DNA of 64,000 nt from contig NC_134029.1 of NCBI RefSeq assembly GCF_964204645.1, forward strand, positions 21,532,450-21,596,449. Direction: 5' to 3'. The translations under genes and the position numbers were made by a program. Shown one piece after another: positions 11,770 to 23,155 of the stretch (position 1 is its first letter; every line of letters starts with the position of its first letter). The DNA is from Tubulanus polymorphus. Lineage: Eukaryota > Nemertea > Palaeonemertea > Tubulaniformes > Tubulanidae. The notes beneath the pieces were generated by a model. That model was not told where the DNA came from, did not search any database, and saw only the letters and a program-made list of their open reading frames with translations.

Positions 11770-14700
11770 TCAGTAGCGTTTCTTTCGTAAAATTTCTGGT
11801 TTCCAATGAATAGGATGAGTTTCTTCAGTCTGCAAATAAAAATTCGAAATTTAAGATATTTGAATCGGATACAGTGAATCCAGTATAAGTCCAAGGCGAG
11901 GATCTTTCCATGAACGAAATGTCTATTATGACACGGAACTAGTCAAAATTCTCCCTCAAGCTAACACGAACTGATATCATAAATTTAATTGCGGTTTACC
12001 AAAGTGACCCAGCTGATTAGGAGAATCAGGACCCAGTTCTACAGTTGTGAGTTAGAGTTAATTCTGAGGTAATGTTAGTTTTCATTTTCAATGAGTTAAC
12101 TCTGAGTCAAATCTTAACTCAGAACTGTGGAACTGGGCCCAGGGTGTCATTTTTGTTTAGCCTTAGCATTTTTTAAGAGCCTTACTAAATATTTTCATAA
12201 GTAAACACTTTGAGACTTCCTATGGATCCTGAATTCGAGGATTTCCTGTATTTTTACTTGTCTCGACATTGATCCGATGAGCATCGCAATACTTACCGCT
12301 GTGTCGTCCTCTTTATAAATTTTGATTGTTTTATCGGCCTCACACGTCACTAACCGCGATCCGCTGTTATCGAAAGTACACGAAAATATTCCGCTCTCCG
12401 AATCGATCGAACCGGGCTGAGCGCTCGTCGTCATTCGTTGGAAATTATAACCCGATTTCCAGTCCCAGAAATACAAACCACCGTTATCAGCTGCAAAAAT
12501 AAAATCAATAATCAAATTGGAGCAAGAGCCGCTGAGAAATTCACTCCATAAACACGTGTGAACAATCGATTAGTCTACCTCCTGATACGAGGACGTTATC
12601 CGAATTCAAGGCCAATCCATTCAAAATCGAATTGTGGCCGGTTAAATTCTGTAGGAAATTTCCATCGGGGAATTTCCATTGCTTGATATTATCCGGCGAT
12701 GCAGACGCAAATGTGTATCTAAAAGATAAAGTATAATCCGTGATTGTGATCTGTGATAGAAGGTTTGTTTCTTGCATGATATACTAATGTCCTATTTGGG
12801 ATGAAATTCAAGGTTTGTAATAACCAATAAATTGATTCCAGTTCAGTTTTTTTAGAATGTAGTCTTATTCTACTTACTGTGTTGGATGTAAAGCCAGAGC
12901 GCGCACACTTTTCTTGTGATTCGTCAATGTGACTTTCGACCGCCCGGCCACGAGATCCCACAGACGTATCGTACTATCGTGACTACCGGTTATAATCTGA
13001 GGTTCTGCAGCCTGACATTTTACTTGCGCCACCGTATTTTGATGACCTGTCAGTGTATGGATACACGCTTTCGTTCTCATATCCCAAACCTAAATATGAA
13101 ATTCGAGATGTCAAGCTTAGGTTATAAAATTCAAGATGGATTTACAGTCAGAAAACTTATTATCTCTGGTTGTCTGAAGTTGCCGAAGGAAATTTCAAAA
13201 TTGTCCTCGCCAAGAAGTAAGAAGACAGTACACTTCCAGACAATAAAATAGGCTTAAGTTTAGTGGTGAAGTCCGATTCAAGGATCGGAAAATACATCAG
13301 GAAATCAGATTATCTCATTTTTGTCTGAGAGTCAAAAGTCTGAGCTGATTTTTTATTTAGTTAGGTGAGGTTTACAATAAAATTTAAATGTACAGTAATT
13401 GACAAAAGATAATGGCAAACATGATATATGAATTACCCGAGCTGTAGCATCTCTTCCACATGTAACCAGTACATCAATAGTCGGATGAATATCGATTGAA
13501 TAACACGCGCTCAAATGGCCATGATAATGTCTGATCACCTAAAATCATAGAAAACAATTCTAAAACTGATGCTGAAACCGACCTCAATATTGCCGGGTGG
13601 CCACTTATATTTGACTTGCTTTTTTCACTTTTCCCTGTCATAAAAGTTATTTTCTCTTATCTGCTAAGAACCCAATCCAGATAAAGCAGTCAAATACATA
13701 AGACATAGAAGGAAACTGCTTGATTATACATGTACGCATCATGGCAATCTTAAACAAATTTCCTGATCTTTAGCTTTTTTTTACAAAATTCCCTTACTTT
13801 CCTAAACATAAGAAAATTCCTTGTCTTTTCCCTGATTTCCAGTTAAGTAGCCACCCTCTGTATTGACGACAAACTATATACTGACCTTATTATATTCCAA
13901 ATCCCAGCATTTCACCTGCTTGTCTTCACCGCACGAGAACAAAAATGGGTGTCGAGGGCTAACGACTAACCCTCGAACCGTACTCACGTGACCCGTCAGC
14001 GATAACTTCAACGTTCCCGACGCTAAATCCCAAATCTGAAATTTCAAAATCATTTACTGAATACAGTTTCACTCACTGAATCGATGTTAAAATCTGCATT
14101 TAGTTTTACCTTAATGACTCGATCTGCAGATCCAGTAGCGAACCATTCATTACCGGGTTCAAACGCCGCACATCTTACCCACCCTTGATGTCCACTTATA
14201 ACCTAAGTTGGAAAACATCGCATCAATAATCAACATATCAGATTTTATCCAGTTATATGATATGATTAATTTGCAAGTAAAATTTTTCTGAATTAATGAA
14301 TAAGCAAATACATTTTAAAATAAATTTTATATTAAATAAGGGACTGCTGCTTGTTTATACAAAAAGCAGCCCTAGAAATGAGAGAAAAACGAATATAAAG
14401 AAAAGAAAAATGACATGTTACGGTTGAACTTCAGAAATAACTACAGTTTAATACTAAAATCAAAACCTTACTCGGTATAGTTTCCAAGGTGGATGCCAGG
14501 AAGGTTTCGGCATCGTCGGTGCTTTTCGTTGAGTAAGCGCTGTTTTCATCTTATCACTGGCGATCTGCGAAAGAATAGCACAAAATTTTACCAACGACTT
14601 ATCGATTATCAAAAGGATGGTTACAGAATAAGAGAGTTTTTATTGAACAAACCCTCGACGGAGGGGCATAGCGCTCTAACGCTCCCGCGTTTTGTTGGAT

Positions 14701-15894
14701 ATCTTTAACACTGGCACCGACTCGACTAGTTTGATCGGGATGCGCTATATGCATGCCAGGTGGCGGGGCAGTATTCTGCGCCGAACCATTCGCCAGTACA
14801 ACTCCTGAAAGTATAAATCGATTTACAAAATTTCCTCTGAAATCACGATAAAATTATATTTGAGAGCACTGTGATGATATACCAGGTGCCGATGGATAGT
14901 TGAAGGTTCCTGCTATGGATGTATTAGTTTCAGACCACTGCTGGTTTTCGTCGGAGCCGTATGGAGCTGTCAACATTAAATTCTCTGGGTGTCTTGGTTG
15001 AAGGTGTTGCTGCTGTTTCGGAATATGCATTACGGCGCCGTATTCGTCTTTAGCTTTGCATTTCATCTTCATCTCTAAACTGAAACAAAAATTAAATAAA
15101 GGATATTTTTAGGTTAGTCACTACACATGTGGCGTATAATGTCTATTTCAACCTGACTTGAGAGCATACAGGGTGGCCTAGCTCAGTCAGTTGTGGTAGT
15201 ACATACCTGATTAAAGTCTTATTAGGACCAGAATGCATTGCCAGTCAACCTAAATCATCATTATTTAATCCATTTGAAACTATATTGAAGGATATCCAAA
15301 AAATCTGCATTGAGAGGTGTTCCTGAGAGAAAAGAGACTCCATGATTTGAAAGTTTAACAATATGTCTCCATGCCTACCAACTGAAATTTGATATGTAGG
15401 CATGGAAACATATTGTTAAACTTTCAAATCATGGAGTCACTTCTCTTCATTTAACCCCTTTCAGTGAAGACTTTTTGGATATCCTTCAATGCAGTTTCAA
15501 ATGGATTAAAAAATGATGATTTAGGTCGACTGTCTGTCCTTTCTGGTCCTATTAAGACCTTTATCAGGTATGTACTACCAAAAATGAGCGAGCTAGGCCA
15601 CCCGGAATGCTCTCCTGTCAGGTTGAAATAGACATTAGATGAAAGTTAGTTCCAGTGTTAGGCCGACGATGATTTTTTACCTTTGTTTGTCAGTTGCTGG
15701 TATATTTGCCTGATCCGAAAGAAACATATCATGAGTTCGTTTTAATGAACGAAATACTAAAGTATGTACGGAATGTTTTTGAACCTCCTGAAATCGAAAT
15801 ACCGTAATGTTTTATACGTCACGAACATCAAAATCATCGAATTAGAAATTTACTTCACTTCATTCAAAGAAATGTTGTCTCTTACCTCCATCAT
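11770..15894 (-). CDS. PLRG1: PLRG1, PRP19-complex WD40 protein, 502 residues, 12 exons
   Basis: Core component of the spliceosomal PRP19/CDC5L complex in the nucleus. Exons in transcript order are 15886-15894, 15681-15787, 14883-15079, 14653-14804, 14472-14564, 14110-14202, 13886-14035, 13437-13538, 12878-13089, 12579-12718, 12297-12490 and 11770-11829, summing to 1,509 nt in frame. Human PLRG1 is 514 residues. The start ([20 protein letters not shown]) matches the conserved N-terminus. [17 protein letters not shown] then precedes a run of WD40 repeats from about residue 187, including [31 protein letters not shown] and [17 protein letters not shown]. The tail is [18 protein letters not shown]. 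No lesions are seen. Candidate reverse-strand poly(A) signals are at 11452 and 11514. Confidence 0.97.
12029..12142. mobile_element. Palindromic MITE, family GGACCyAGTTCCACAGTTGT, copy 2
   Basis: It lies in the last PLRG1 intron. The left end is GGACCCAGTTCTACAG and the right end CTGTGGAACTGGGCCC, with the same interior as the copies at 5530 and 28586. Confidence 0.65.
13594..13858. mobile_element. MITE with GGGTGGCCACTT ends in a PLRG1 intron
   Basis: The ends are inverted: GGGTGGCCACTTATATTTGA at the left and TTAAGTAGCCACCCT at the right. The interior has repeated TTTCCCTGAT-like segments. Related fragments end at about 35309 (GTGGCCACCCTG) and lie around 52200-52336. The superfamily is not determined. 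Confidence 0.5.
15138..15637. mobile_element. Long foldback (hairpin) element of about 500 bp in a PLRG1 intron
   Basis: Two arms of about 240 bp are inverted copies of each other. The left end reads AATGTCTATTTCAACCTGAC and the right end GTCAGGTTGAAATAGACATT. The arms stay alignable to a short loop near 15380-15400, where CAATATGTCTCCATGCCTAC faces its inverse. TA flanks both ends. There is no ORF. It is a nearly intact foldback element that, when transcribed in the PLRG1 intron, could form a long double-stranded RNA. Confidence 0.85.
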
Positions 15895-17390
15895 TCACTT
15901 ATAGATCCCACTTTTATTCCGATGATTCACTTATCACTACAATACTCAACGCACAATTATTTTTTCTGAATATACCGCCGCGGTTGCTCAGAAAATACCA
16001 TGTAAAATGTATTTGTAACGTTTTAAAACTTTAGAATCATGGGCGCAGCCATTTTCTTTTGTATCCGGTAAGGTGGCACCACTGTACGGCGTACACCAGT
16101 ACAGCATTTTCAGCGGGCCGGACGAAGGTTCTTTTTATCCGATCGTAAATCCATGATATCGATCTCAAATATCGAATGCTCGCCTCGCCTTGAATCAATC
16201 AATCTTCGCACCTGTTCGCCAAAATGACACATTCGCCAGGCTCCTGATACAATCGCAACCAGCAGGCGCCAAATAGATATCGCTTTTCTGGGGATCTCAG
16301 AATCACATTTTAAACAATCCAACGACAGCAAAGACGAATCTAGGATTCTTTGAAGGGAGTGGAACTCAAAATCTGAGTGGGTATACTTAAATTTGAAAAG
16401 GGCATATTTGAGAGTGCAATGTTTTGGTGGTCAGCGCATAAAGGACAAAAAGAGGCGTCTGACCCTTTTGTTTTTAGTGTTTTCAAAATTTTCTTTGCAA
16501 AAAGATTCTTTTAGAACCTGCACATTCTAATTTTGATGGAGTGGACCACTCTTCGATCCACCCCCTATATCCGCCCTGGACAGAAAAGGTGAAACGTGAA
16601 GCAGCTTATCGTTTTACTTTTATGCACACGAGCGTTCCAGAATGCATTCCGAATGTTTGAATTCTAAGGGGGGGGGGTGTTTTTTACGAAATTGAATTTG
16701 ATTCGAGCTAAATCCAGTTCGACGTCGGACAGCGAAAAGGGATTAGTAAATCGAATCGTTTATCGTTATTGATAAGTCTAATCGCCAATTTATCAATTTG
16801 ACGTCGCGACTCGAAAAGAAAGATGGGTTTTTAGTGGTGACAGATGATCGGTGATTCGATTGTTTCGCTCATTAAAAATGTGCATCTCCCCGACAAAAAA
16901 CCAATCACACGCTAAAATTTTCTTTGCAGGATCGCCGAACACGGCGACTACTTACACAGCCCTTTGAAAATTATGTAGATGAAAGTAATTACAAACTTGG
17001 CAGCCGTCACGCTGTAACTTCATCTGATATAGAGTAAATAATTCCGAAAAAACGTTTTGATATTTGAGATTTGTCATCAGCTGAATAAAGTCAATATGGA
17101 TGTAAGCGCCTGACATTTAAGCCTGACCAGGTGCGAGGCGCAGACGACTGCAGCCAATCCCCGAGACATTTTTAAGAATTCACACATGAATCTTGTTACG
17201 TGCCTCGATGATCATTTTTAGTGTCTGCACACGTTTTTATCAACGCCGACAGCTGCGAACGAAGAGGGGTCGACTAGATTCAACCTAGCATAATTAAGCC
17301 AATGGCCCTATTTAGTGAAATAGTTTGTTAAAAAACACGGTGCTCCGATTGAGATTTTGGGACGGTCCTTAATTAAATATCGGAAAATCG
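15895..17390. other. Spacer between PLRG1 and the secreted-peptide gene
   Basis: The left 150 bp hold the PLRG1 promoter and 5' UTR. No gene is seen. A C-rich segment ending CACCCCCTATATCCGCCCTGG near 16558-16580 looks like a transposon end, and a run of about nine G lies at 16671-16680. The 73-codon reverse frame near 16110-16331 has no family resemblance. Confidence 0.5.
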
Positions 17391-17400
17391 TATATAAATA
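17391..17400 (+). promoter_or_regulatory. TATA box of the secreted-peptide gene
   Basis: TATATAAATA lies about 25-35 bp upstream of a likely start site near 17425. The leader exon ends at a GAAAG|GTAATA donor at 17462, and the 5' UTR intron runs to the acceptor at 17910, just before the coding start. Confidence 0.75.
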
Positions 17401-17935
17401 CCGCAGATGTCATATCTGCAAAACACTTTCTGCTCTGAGGTGCGCATCGACACAGGTGAAAGGTAATATTTTTCAAAGTTGTTTTCTTAAGGGAATTTTT
17501 GATTTTTTACTATGGAAATATATTGAATGAAAATAGATTGAGCAGTTGGAATATTATTGATTTATATAAACTACGTTATATCGTAGCCGTTTCAATTGAC
17601 AAAAAAACAACAATTCAAATTAATATTATTCTAATCAGATAGTGATGGTTGTTTGGTGCCATGTTCTAAAAGTGTACGAGACTCAAATTCTATGTAACAC
17701 GAAAATTTAATGTCACGCTAAAACTAACAAACTAAAAAATTGTTAAAACAAAAATTCATTGAAGATTGAGTCTTATATCATATAGAAATTATATGGTCCG
17801 AATCAGCCACATTAGAAATCTGTTTCAAAATGGCGTTTCCGGTAAAAATCGGCCAAGATCATCTTAGATTTGTCGCGGATTTGCCTTTGATCTGATTTTT
17901 TCATCCTCAGTTTCAGGAACCGAATTGAGAAAAAC

Positions 17936-19140
17936 ATGAAATTGGTATTACTAGCTCTAGCTGTACTTTTGGTCGTCACGGCCGGTCAGTAAACATTATA
18001 TTCCATAGACATTCAACAAACATTATCATAATTTCAAAACCTTTACATTTGCGTCGTCGAAATATCATATTTTAGCATTGGAAGCGGGACAAGATCCATG
18101 TGATCCAAATGTGAGTAAAAATCATCATATCATGAAACATCGAAACGCACTCGTATAACGTATTTCAATATCATATCAGGCTATTCTGAATCGAAGTTTA
18201 AAAATTCTAAAAAATATAAAAATCTTATATATGTATATGATGTTTTGGAAAATGCATTTACTTCAGCAATATGCGCTGATGGGGATGTTCACATTTTTTT
18301 AATATAAGAGTTGACCTTATTTCGTTAAATAATATAAGTTAAGGTACATGGTGTACATTAATAGCGATACCAACGAACAAGTTCTTATAAAACAGATCAA
18401 GTCAAAAACGGGATGAGAAGGGAAATAATTAATGATGTTGAGATCGATTCTCCGTAATTCAACGTTTAAATCACTGGTCATCTCATTCAGAACTTCATAT
18501 TTTCATATTTCAAACACGTGTTAACTATTTCTTTTTAATTATCTTTTATTTTTATAATTGAATCCGTATTGACATTTGTAAGTAGTTTTTTTATGCTTCT
18601 GACAATTATCAATTATCTTATTCGTTTTTAAGTTATAGCGAGTCAAACTTCCAAATAAGGTTTTCTTGGGTCCCTCATGCGTGCATCTTTATATCAGGAC
18701 ATCTCAAAATTTTACCGCGGGTCCCGACTTTGTTAAAAAATCAAATCTTGCAGCAAGGCTTAATTTCATTCTCAAAAGAAATGTTTTTAAGCCACCAATC
18801 GTTTATATTTTCTCTATCAGCCTTGCCAAGGAACTAATGTCTGCAAAGATACAAGCCATGGTAATGTAACTGGATATAGTTGTCAGCCTCCAGGAGGCGG
18901 TGATCTTTGTGCTCAACTGCGGGCACAATTAGTAAGTTAAGCAACTGACTTTTAGAGGTTGAACATCTTTCCATTTATGTATTCTTTAATCAAAATTATA
19001 CTATACGATTCAAAATTCTGAGACTTGAGGCTCGGGGTAGGTTGTATATCATTATATATCCTCGGTTTTGTTTGTAGCCTGGCTGCAACTGTGTAAAAAC
19101 ACACCATGCCAATGGTACTACAAGTGCTTCCTGTTCGTAA
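17936..19140 (+). CDS. Small secreted cysteine-rich peptide, 85 residues, 4 coding exons
   Basis: Coding exons are 17936-17984, 18076-18110, 18821-18931 and 19078-19140, all in phase. MKLVLLALAVLLVVTA is a clear signal peptide. The mature part has eight cysteines, at residues 25, 30, 36, 49, 58, 68, 70 and 84, and two N-glycosylation sequons (NVT at 43, NGT at 77). The first half (DPCDPNPCQGTNVC, then GYSC) looks like the start of an EGF module. The second half (CNCVKTHHANGTTSASC) appears to be a shortened duplicate of VCKDTSHGNVTGYSC. I do not recognise the family. The signal peptide, strong TATA box and short exons fit an abundantly secreted product such as a mucus, matrix or defence peptide. 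That role is inference. A further 3' UTR intron may run from about 19151 to 19258. Confidence 0.8.
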
Positions 19141-19258
19141 ACGACCCTATCTACGTAAGTAAAATAAATCACTTACTCAATCCGTGCTTGGAACTAATCT
19201 CGACGACCATAACTAGTACCAAAAATACATGCTAGTACTTGTATTTCTGTTTTCCAGA

Positions 19259-20153
19259 TGGCCAGAAGAAATTCGCAGCCTTACATCAAACATCTAATTC
19301 ATCCTAAATGAATATCTTCCGTCTTTGTATGTCTGTTACGTTTTCCATATGAATATAATCTCTACTGTATAAACTCTTAAAAACGTTTTTTTCTCGTTTT
19401 TATATGCTACGCATGTGGAATTACGATCGGAGACGAGGAGGGCTTAAAACCCGTGTGTACATGGTTTTTTTTTGTGTTTTGCCACCATCTTTTATGTGGA
19501 GCTGAGCTCGCTTCCGGTGGAAATGTATTTCTATTCTTGTTTTATGGAATCTCAAGTACGCGCTGCCATGTGAACGACAAACATTTGTAAGACTAGACGA
19601 GACGACCGAACGACGAAATGAATTATTACTTGTGAATATGATGTATATTCTAGATAAAATATTCGAAGCCATTGAGACAAAGCCAATTCTGATAATCTAA
19701 GACATACAGTTTGGTCCATAATAATAACAACAACAGGGCCTAAACAAAAGCACGAGTTAAACGAGTACAATTAACCGATTTTTAAAGATTAAGCCATGGG
19801 AACAGTAATTTCTAAGCCATAAGAATATATACATATTCATGAATTTTGTAAACCACAAAGCCATTAGCACAGTACGTGTATATGATTAAAGATCAAGAAA
19901 GCCATTTGTTACGAAGTAAATCAGATAAAAGATTTAAGCCATTTGCAAAAAGTTCCAATCATTCTTACATTCAGATTCAAAAATAAATTCGCAATCATTT
20001 TTTTTTTAAAGATAAACAAGGTAAACTTCCTAAACCATAACAATGATATAGGCGTGTATCCGGATGAGTTACAAAAACAGTGGTTCATAACTTCGGGTCG
20101 AGAGGAATGCTTTACGTTACCACCGTTAACGCGAAATAAACGTCCACATTTTT
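19259..20153. other. 3' UTR of the secreted-peptide gene and spacer
   Basis: After the acceptor at 19258 the sequence is non-coding. It has several AAGCCAT-type short repeats (about 19670-19940). No RNA gene or coding frame is convincing here. Confidence 0.4.
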
Positions 20154-21125
20154 TTATTGATCTAATGGATAGTTATCGGAATAAATGCCTTCTCTGAAAT
20201 CATATGTTTGATTTTGAGAGATTTGTTGTTGGCAGTCACCAGCTACAGCGAAATTAGCGATCTCTTCTGTGTTCATAACCGAATGATTTACGATATAATC
20301 TAAAATATCCCAGTCAGATATAGGTTCCAGTTGGCATTGTTCCGTTAGATACGAAGAAGATGGACTGGCGTGGTCTTGTCGCGGGACACATTCAGGAGAC
20401 AGGATATCTGACAAATCCTGTTGCGACAGTAACGCGTCTAGAGAATCGTGTTGAGGACTGGAATATCCGAATAGAGGCACGACACTGTTACAATTCCACG
20501 TATCCGGAGTATCCGGTATATTCGACTGCATCACTGTATAACCCGTCTGTTGCGTATCCGACTGCTGCATGCTGTCGTCCGCAGTTTGACTCGGCTCGGT
20601 AAAGAATGACGACGGTAAAGGGCGTCCACGCAACGGCAAATTACTTTTAGTCGAGTTATCGGTACAACATTTCTCATGTAGGGTCCGCGGGTCGAACAGG
20701 TCCTGTAGTGATTTCTGCTGCGCTCGTCGGTGATTTGGTTTCGTTATTTTCCTCATTTTACGCGACGGTTGCCCGTCGTTTCGAGTGCTAATCGGGATGA
20801 AATCATTCGGCGACGTGGGGACCCCAGACGTAAGAAAGTTTGAGGATTGGTCTTTCCCGGTCTTGTCTATCGGCTGTGAGTGCCCACGTTGTTTTTTATC
20901 AGATTTTTGTCCGTTACTGGTCAGACTGCTGCTTTGTTTAGTTTTTATTTGTCTCTGTATATATTTACGATGATTAACGCGCTTTCTAGAAGTCGGTTTA
21001 TCCAACACTAACTTGATACTTGACGACGCTATGTCCATAAACTGCAACAGTCCGGAAGATGTATCTTGCGGTTCACTCGGATTTTCCATTTCGATAGCAA
21101 AGTTAACGGCCACTAAAAACTTCAA
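20154..21125 (-). CDS. FAM181: FAM181 homologue, likely TEAD-binding nuclear protein, 323 residues, single exon
   Basis: Two blocks identify it. Residues 26-61 (LLQFMDIASSSIKLVLDKP, then RVNHRKYIQRQIK) match the FAM181A/B N-terminal domain. Residues 138-179 contain SLQDLFDPRTL and LPLRGRPLPSSFFTEPS (20589-20639), the family's second block. That block has the form of the YAP/TAZ omega-loop that docks on TEAD, and vertebrate FAM181 proteins have been reported to bind TEAD through it. The C-terminal half is Q/S/D-rich and may be a transactivation region. The start may be M1 or M13 (MENPSEPQ). M13 gives a start nearer the conserved domain. The stop codon lies within an AATAAA on the coding strand (20153-20158). 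Confidence 0.9.
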   Translation of the reverse strand: MKFLVAVNFAIEMENPSEPQDTSSGLLQFMDIASSSIKLVLDKPTSRKRVNHRKYIQRQIKTKQSSSLTSNGQKSDKKQRGHSQPIDKTGKDQSSNFLTSGVPTSPNDFIPISTRNDGQPSRKMRKITKPNHRRAQQKSLQDLFDPRTLHEKCCTDNSTKSNLPLRGRPLPSSFFTEPSQTADDSMQQSDTQQTGYTVMQSNIPDTPDTWNCNSVVPLFGYSSPQHDSLDALLSQQDLSDILSPECVPRQDHASPSSSYLTEQCQLEPISDWDILDYIVNHSVMNTEEIANFAVAGDCQQQISQNQTYDFREGIYSDNYPLDQ

Positions 21126-22204
21126 CGATAAAAGTTCGATATTTATGTTACCGAATCGTCAAACCTCTTACTTCATGCTGTAATCTCTATTTACATCCTG
21201 ATCTTAGATGGTATATTTGTGTTTCTAAATGAAAGACACATCTCTCTCCAGTCGTGCAGATTTCCCCATTTAGGCTATAGCTACCGATACGACACCGATA
21301 CGACAGCCGTTATAACGCATCCACCCACAGACTGAGATAATCCTCGTGTCGTGTCTGTCGGCTGTATAAATCAACCCCAAAAACCACGCCGATTCAAATA
21401 TATTTCCAGAACAAGCGATCGACCAGAAGCGCTTAATGGCCATTAGTGGGCCCTAAACGGCACCGCGACATCTACGGCTTTGTAAAAAGAAGACATTACT
21501 TCAAACATAAAGCATTTAGTTTCGCATTATGTTTCGACTTGTTTTATCAATCATGTTTCTTCTGATATTTCACGTGTGAAGTTAACCGCTTTTAGATATG
21601 ACGATCCCCGTGGCTGAACTGATCGCTGGGTCTTCATAACATTCGTTTCTATAGGTGTTACACGTTTTTTTTTTTCAAAATTGACATAAAACGCCACTAG
21701 TATTTTCTAACATAAAACGGGCGCTTACGATTTAACGATCGTGGGTGAAATTGAATCCTAGGCGTCAGAAATTCGAACTAGTAATATTTGGCGTACATAT
21801 ACGTGATATATGAAATAGCAATAAAAATGCATTATTCATTTTATCGCGAATAACAATTTATTTTACAAACAATAATCACTAAGCGTTTAATGGAAGTAAT
21901 TTGCGGAAAGATCGTGCCTATGCAAACTGCAAAATGACATCAAATTACACGATTCAACGAACCCAATTACAGCTTTGATTATTGTATTGTGCAAATCAAA
22001 AATAGATATATTTCCGATGGTTTGAGTAGAATTCACGTCCACATTTCCATGGATTTGACTAAATTTTGGAAAATTAACGTTTTTCGCCAGATGTCGCATG
22101 TTCCAAAAGGCTATAATCTAAATTCTATTTGGCGAATTGCATTATTTGATTATGTAGTTGAATGGGATCAATGTATTCTTGAGATACAAACTTCGATTTG
22201 GTTA
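21126..22204. other. Spacer between FAM181 and the GPCR gene
   Basis: The right part is probably the 3' UTR of the GPCR gene and the left part the FAM181 promoter. Near 21282-21322 there is a short run of CCGATACGACA repeats. No coding sequence is supported. Confidence 0.4.
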
Positions 22205-23155
22205 TTAGCAAATTCCGATACAGGTAATTTTCCGCACGAAAAACGAACGTATTTCTTTACCGAGTAAAAGGTAAATGTAGAAATTGACCACATAATTGCA
22301 AGAATGGAGTTGCGAAAAGACGTTCAAGTAACTGATATGCGAGTTGGTAACTGGCAGAAAAATGACTACAGTTGATGGCATGGTTAGCACCGCGAAACTA
22401 ATGGACACCGTCACAAGCATTATTGTGGTTCGTTTCGTTTTTGACGATTTGTCGTCGGATGAAGCTATATTTGGTCCGACGAATAAATAGGATATGATTA
22501 CAGAATTGGAACAAACTATGAGTGTCAGCGGTACGATATACACGTAAATAACGTAAAATGTGAAATTGATCGTCTGATCGGCTAATTGAAAATAGCATCC
22601 CTGTAAATCGCTAGAGTAGTTCATCATCGTCATGTTGAAATAGCAGATCGGGCTGAAATTGACCAAGAATATGAAAATGATGACGGCCCGAGCGAATCTA
22701 GGGGTACAAATTGAGCGGGCGGTGAAGGGAAACAGCACAACCGCAACTCGTTCTAGAGAAATAGCAACTATTAACCAGGAACTGTTACAAGCTGCATATT
22801 GTAGTAATATCTCGAATATTCTACAGCCGGTTAACGAATTGAATATGTAAATAGGCGCAGAAATCGGACTTACGCGTATAAGAAAAAACTGTAACATCGG
22901 CAATAACATAGCACTGATACAATATAGAAAGTCGCAGACGGATAAAACGATGAGATAATTAGCGTAGGATAATCTTCGAAATCGACTGCGTATCATCACC
23001 AGAAAAGTCGACAAATTGCCAAATATGCCCAAAAACAACTGAATGGGCAGTAAAATTAAGGAGAACAGCTGGAATGCGCCAGTCTTGTTCTCAACAGACA
23101 TCAGGTTTATGTAACTGTTATACGGTCGTCCAATCTCGGCAAAAGATGAATTCAT
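22205..23155 (-). CDS. Class A (rhodopsin-like) GPCR, 316 residues, intronless
   Basis: Seven hydrophobic segments are visible. TM1 is FSLILLPIQLFLGIFGN, carrying the conserved GN. TM2 is ANYLIVLSVCDFLYCIS. TM3 starts at Cys in TGCRIFEILLQ and ends in SLERVAVV, so ERV replaces DRY. TM4 and TM5 follow (NFTFYVIYVYIVPLTLIV). TM6 is TTIMLVTVSISFAVLTMPST, and TM7 ends NFYIYLLLGKEIRSFF, so NPxxY is replaced by NFYIY. The N-terminus has sequons (NSS at 2, NKT near 23). It resembles the large protostome set of FMRFamide-receptor-like peptide GPCRs. The ligand cannot be named. Lack of introns suggests origin by retroposition or expansion of an intronless family. Confidence 0.9.
   Translation of the reverse strand: MNSSFAEIGRPYNSYINLMSVENKTGAFQLFSLILLPIQLFLGIFGNLSTFLVMIRSRFRRLSYANYLIVLSVCDFLYCISAMLLPMLQFFLIRVSPISAPIYIFNSLTGCRIFEILLQYAACNSSWLIVAISLERVAVVLFPFTARSICTPRFARAVIIFIFLVNFSPICYFNMTMMNYSSDLQGCYFQLADQTINFTFYVIYVYIVPLTLIVCSNSVIISYLFVGPNIASSDDKSSKTKRTTIMLVTVSISFAVLTMPSTVVIFLPVTNSHISYLNVFSQLHSCNYVVNFYIYLLLGKEIRSFFVRKITCIGIC

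Noticed and set aside
11424-11894. Reverse-strand 156-codon frame
   Set aside because: It covers the PLRG1 last exon in another frame plus a duplicated UTR block, which gives its repeated MKNR segments.
16110-16331. Reverse-strand 73-codon frame in the PLRG1 upstream spacer
   Set aside because: There is no splice partner, family match or promoter, and the sequence around it looks like transposon remains.
20360-20973. Plus-strand frames within FAM181
   Set aside because: They are antisense to the conserved FAM181 frame and have no recognisable domain.
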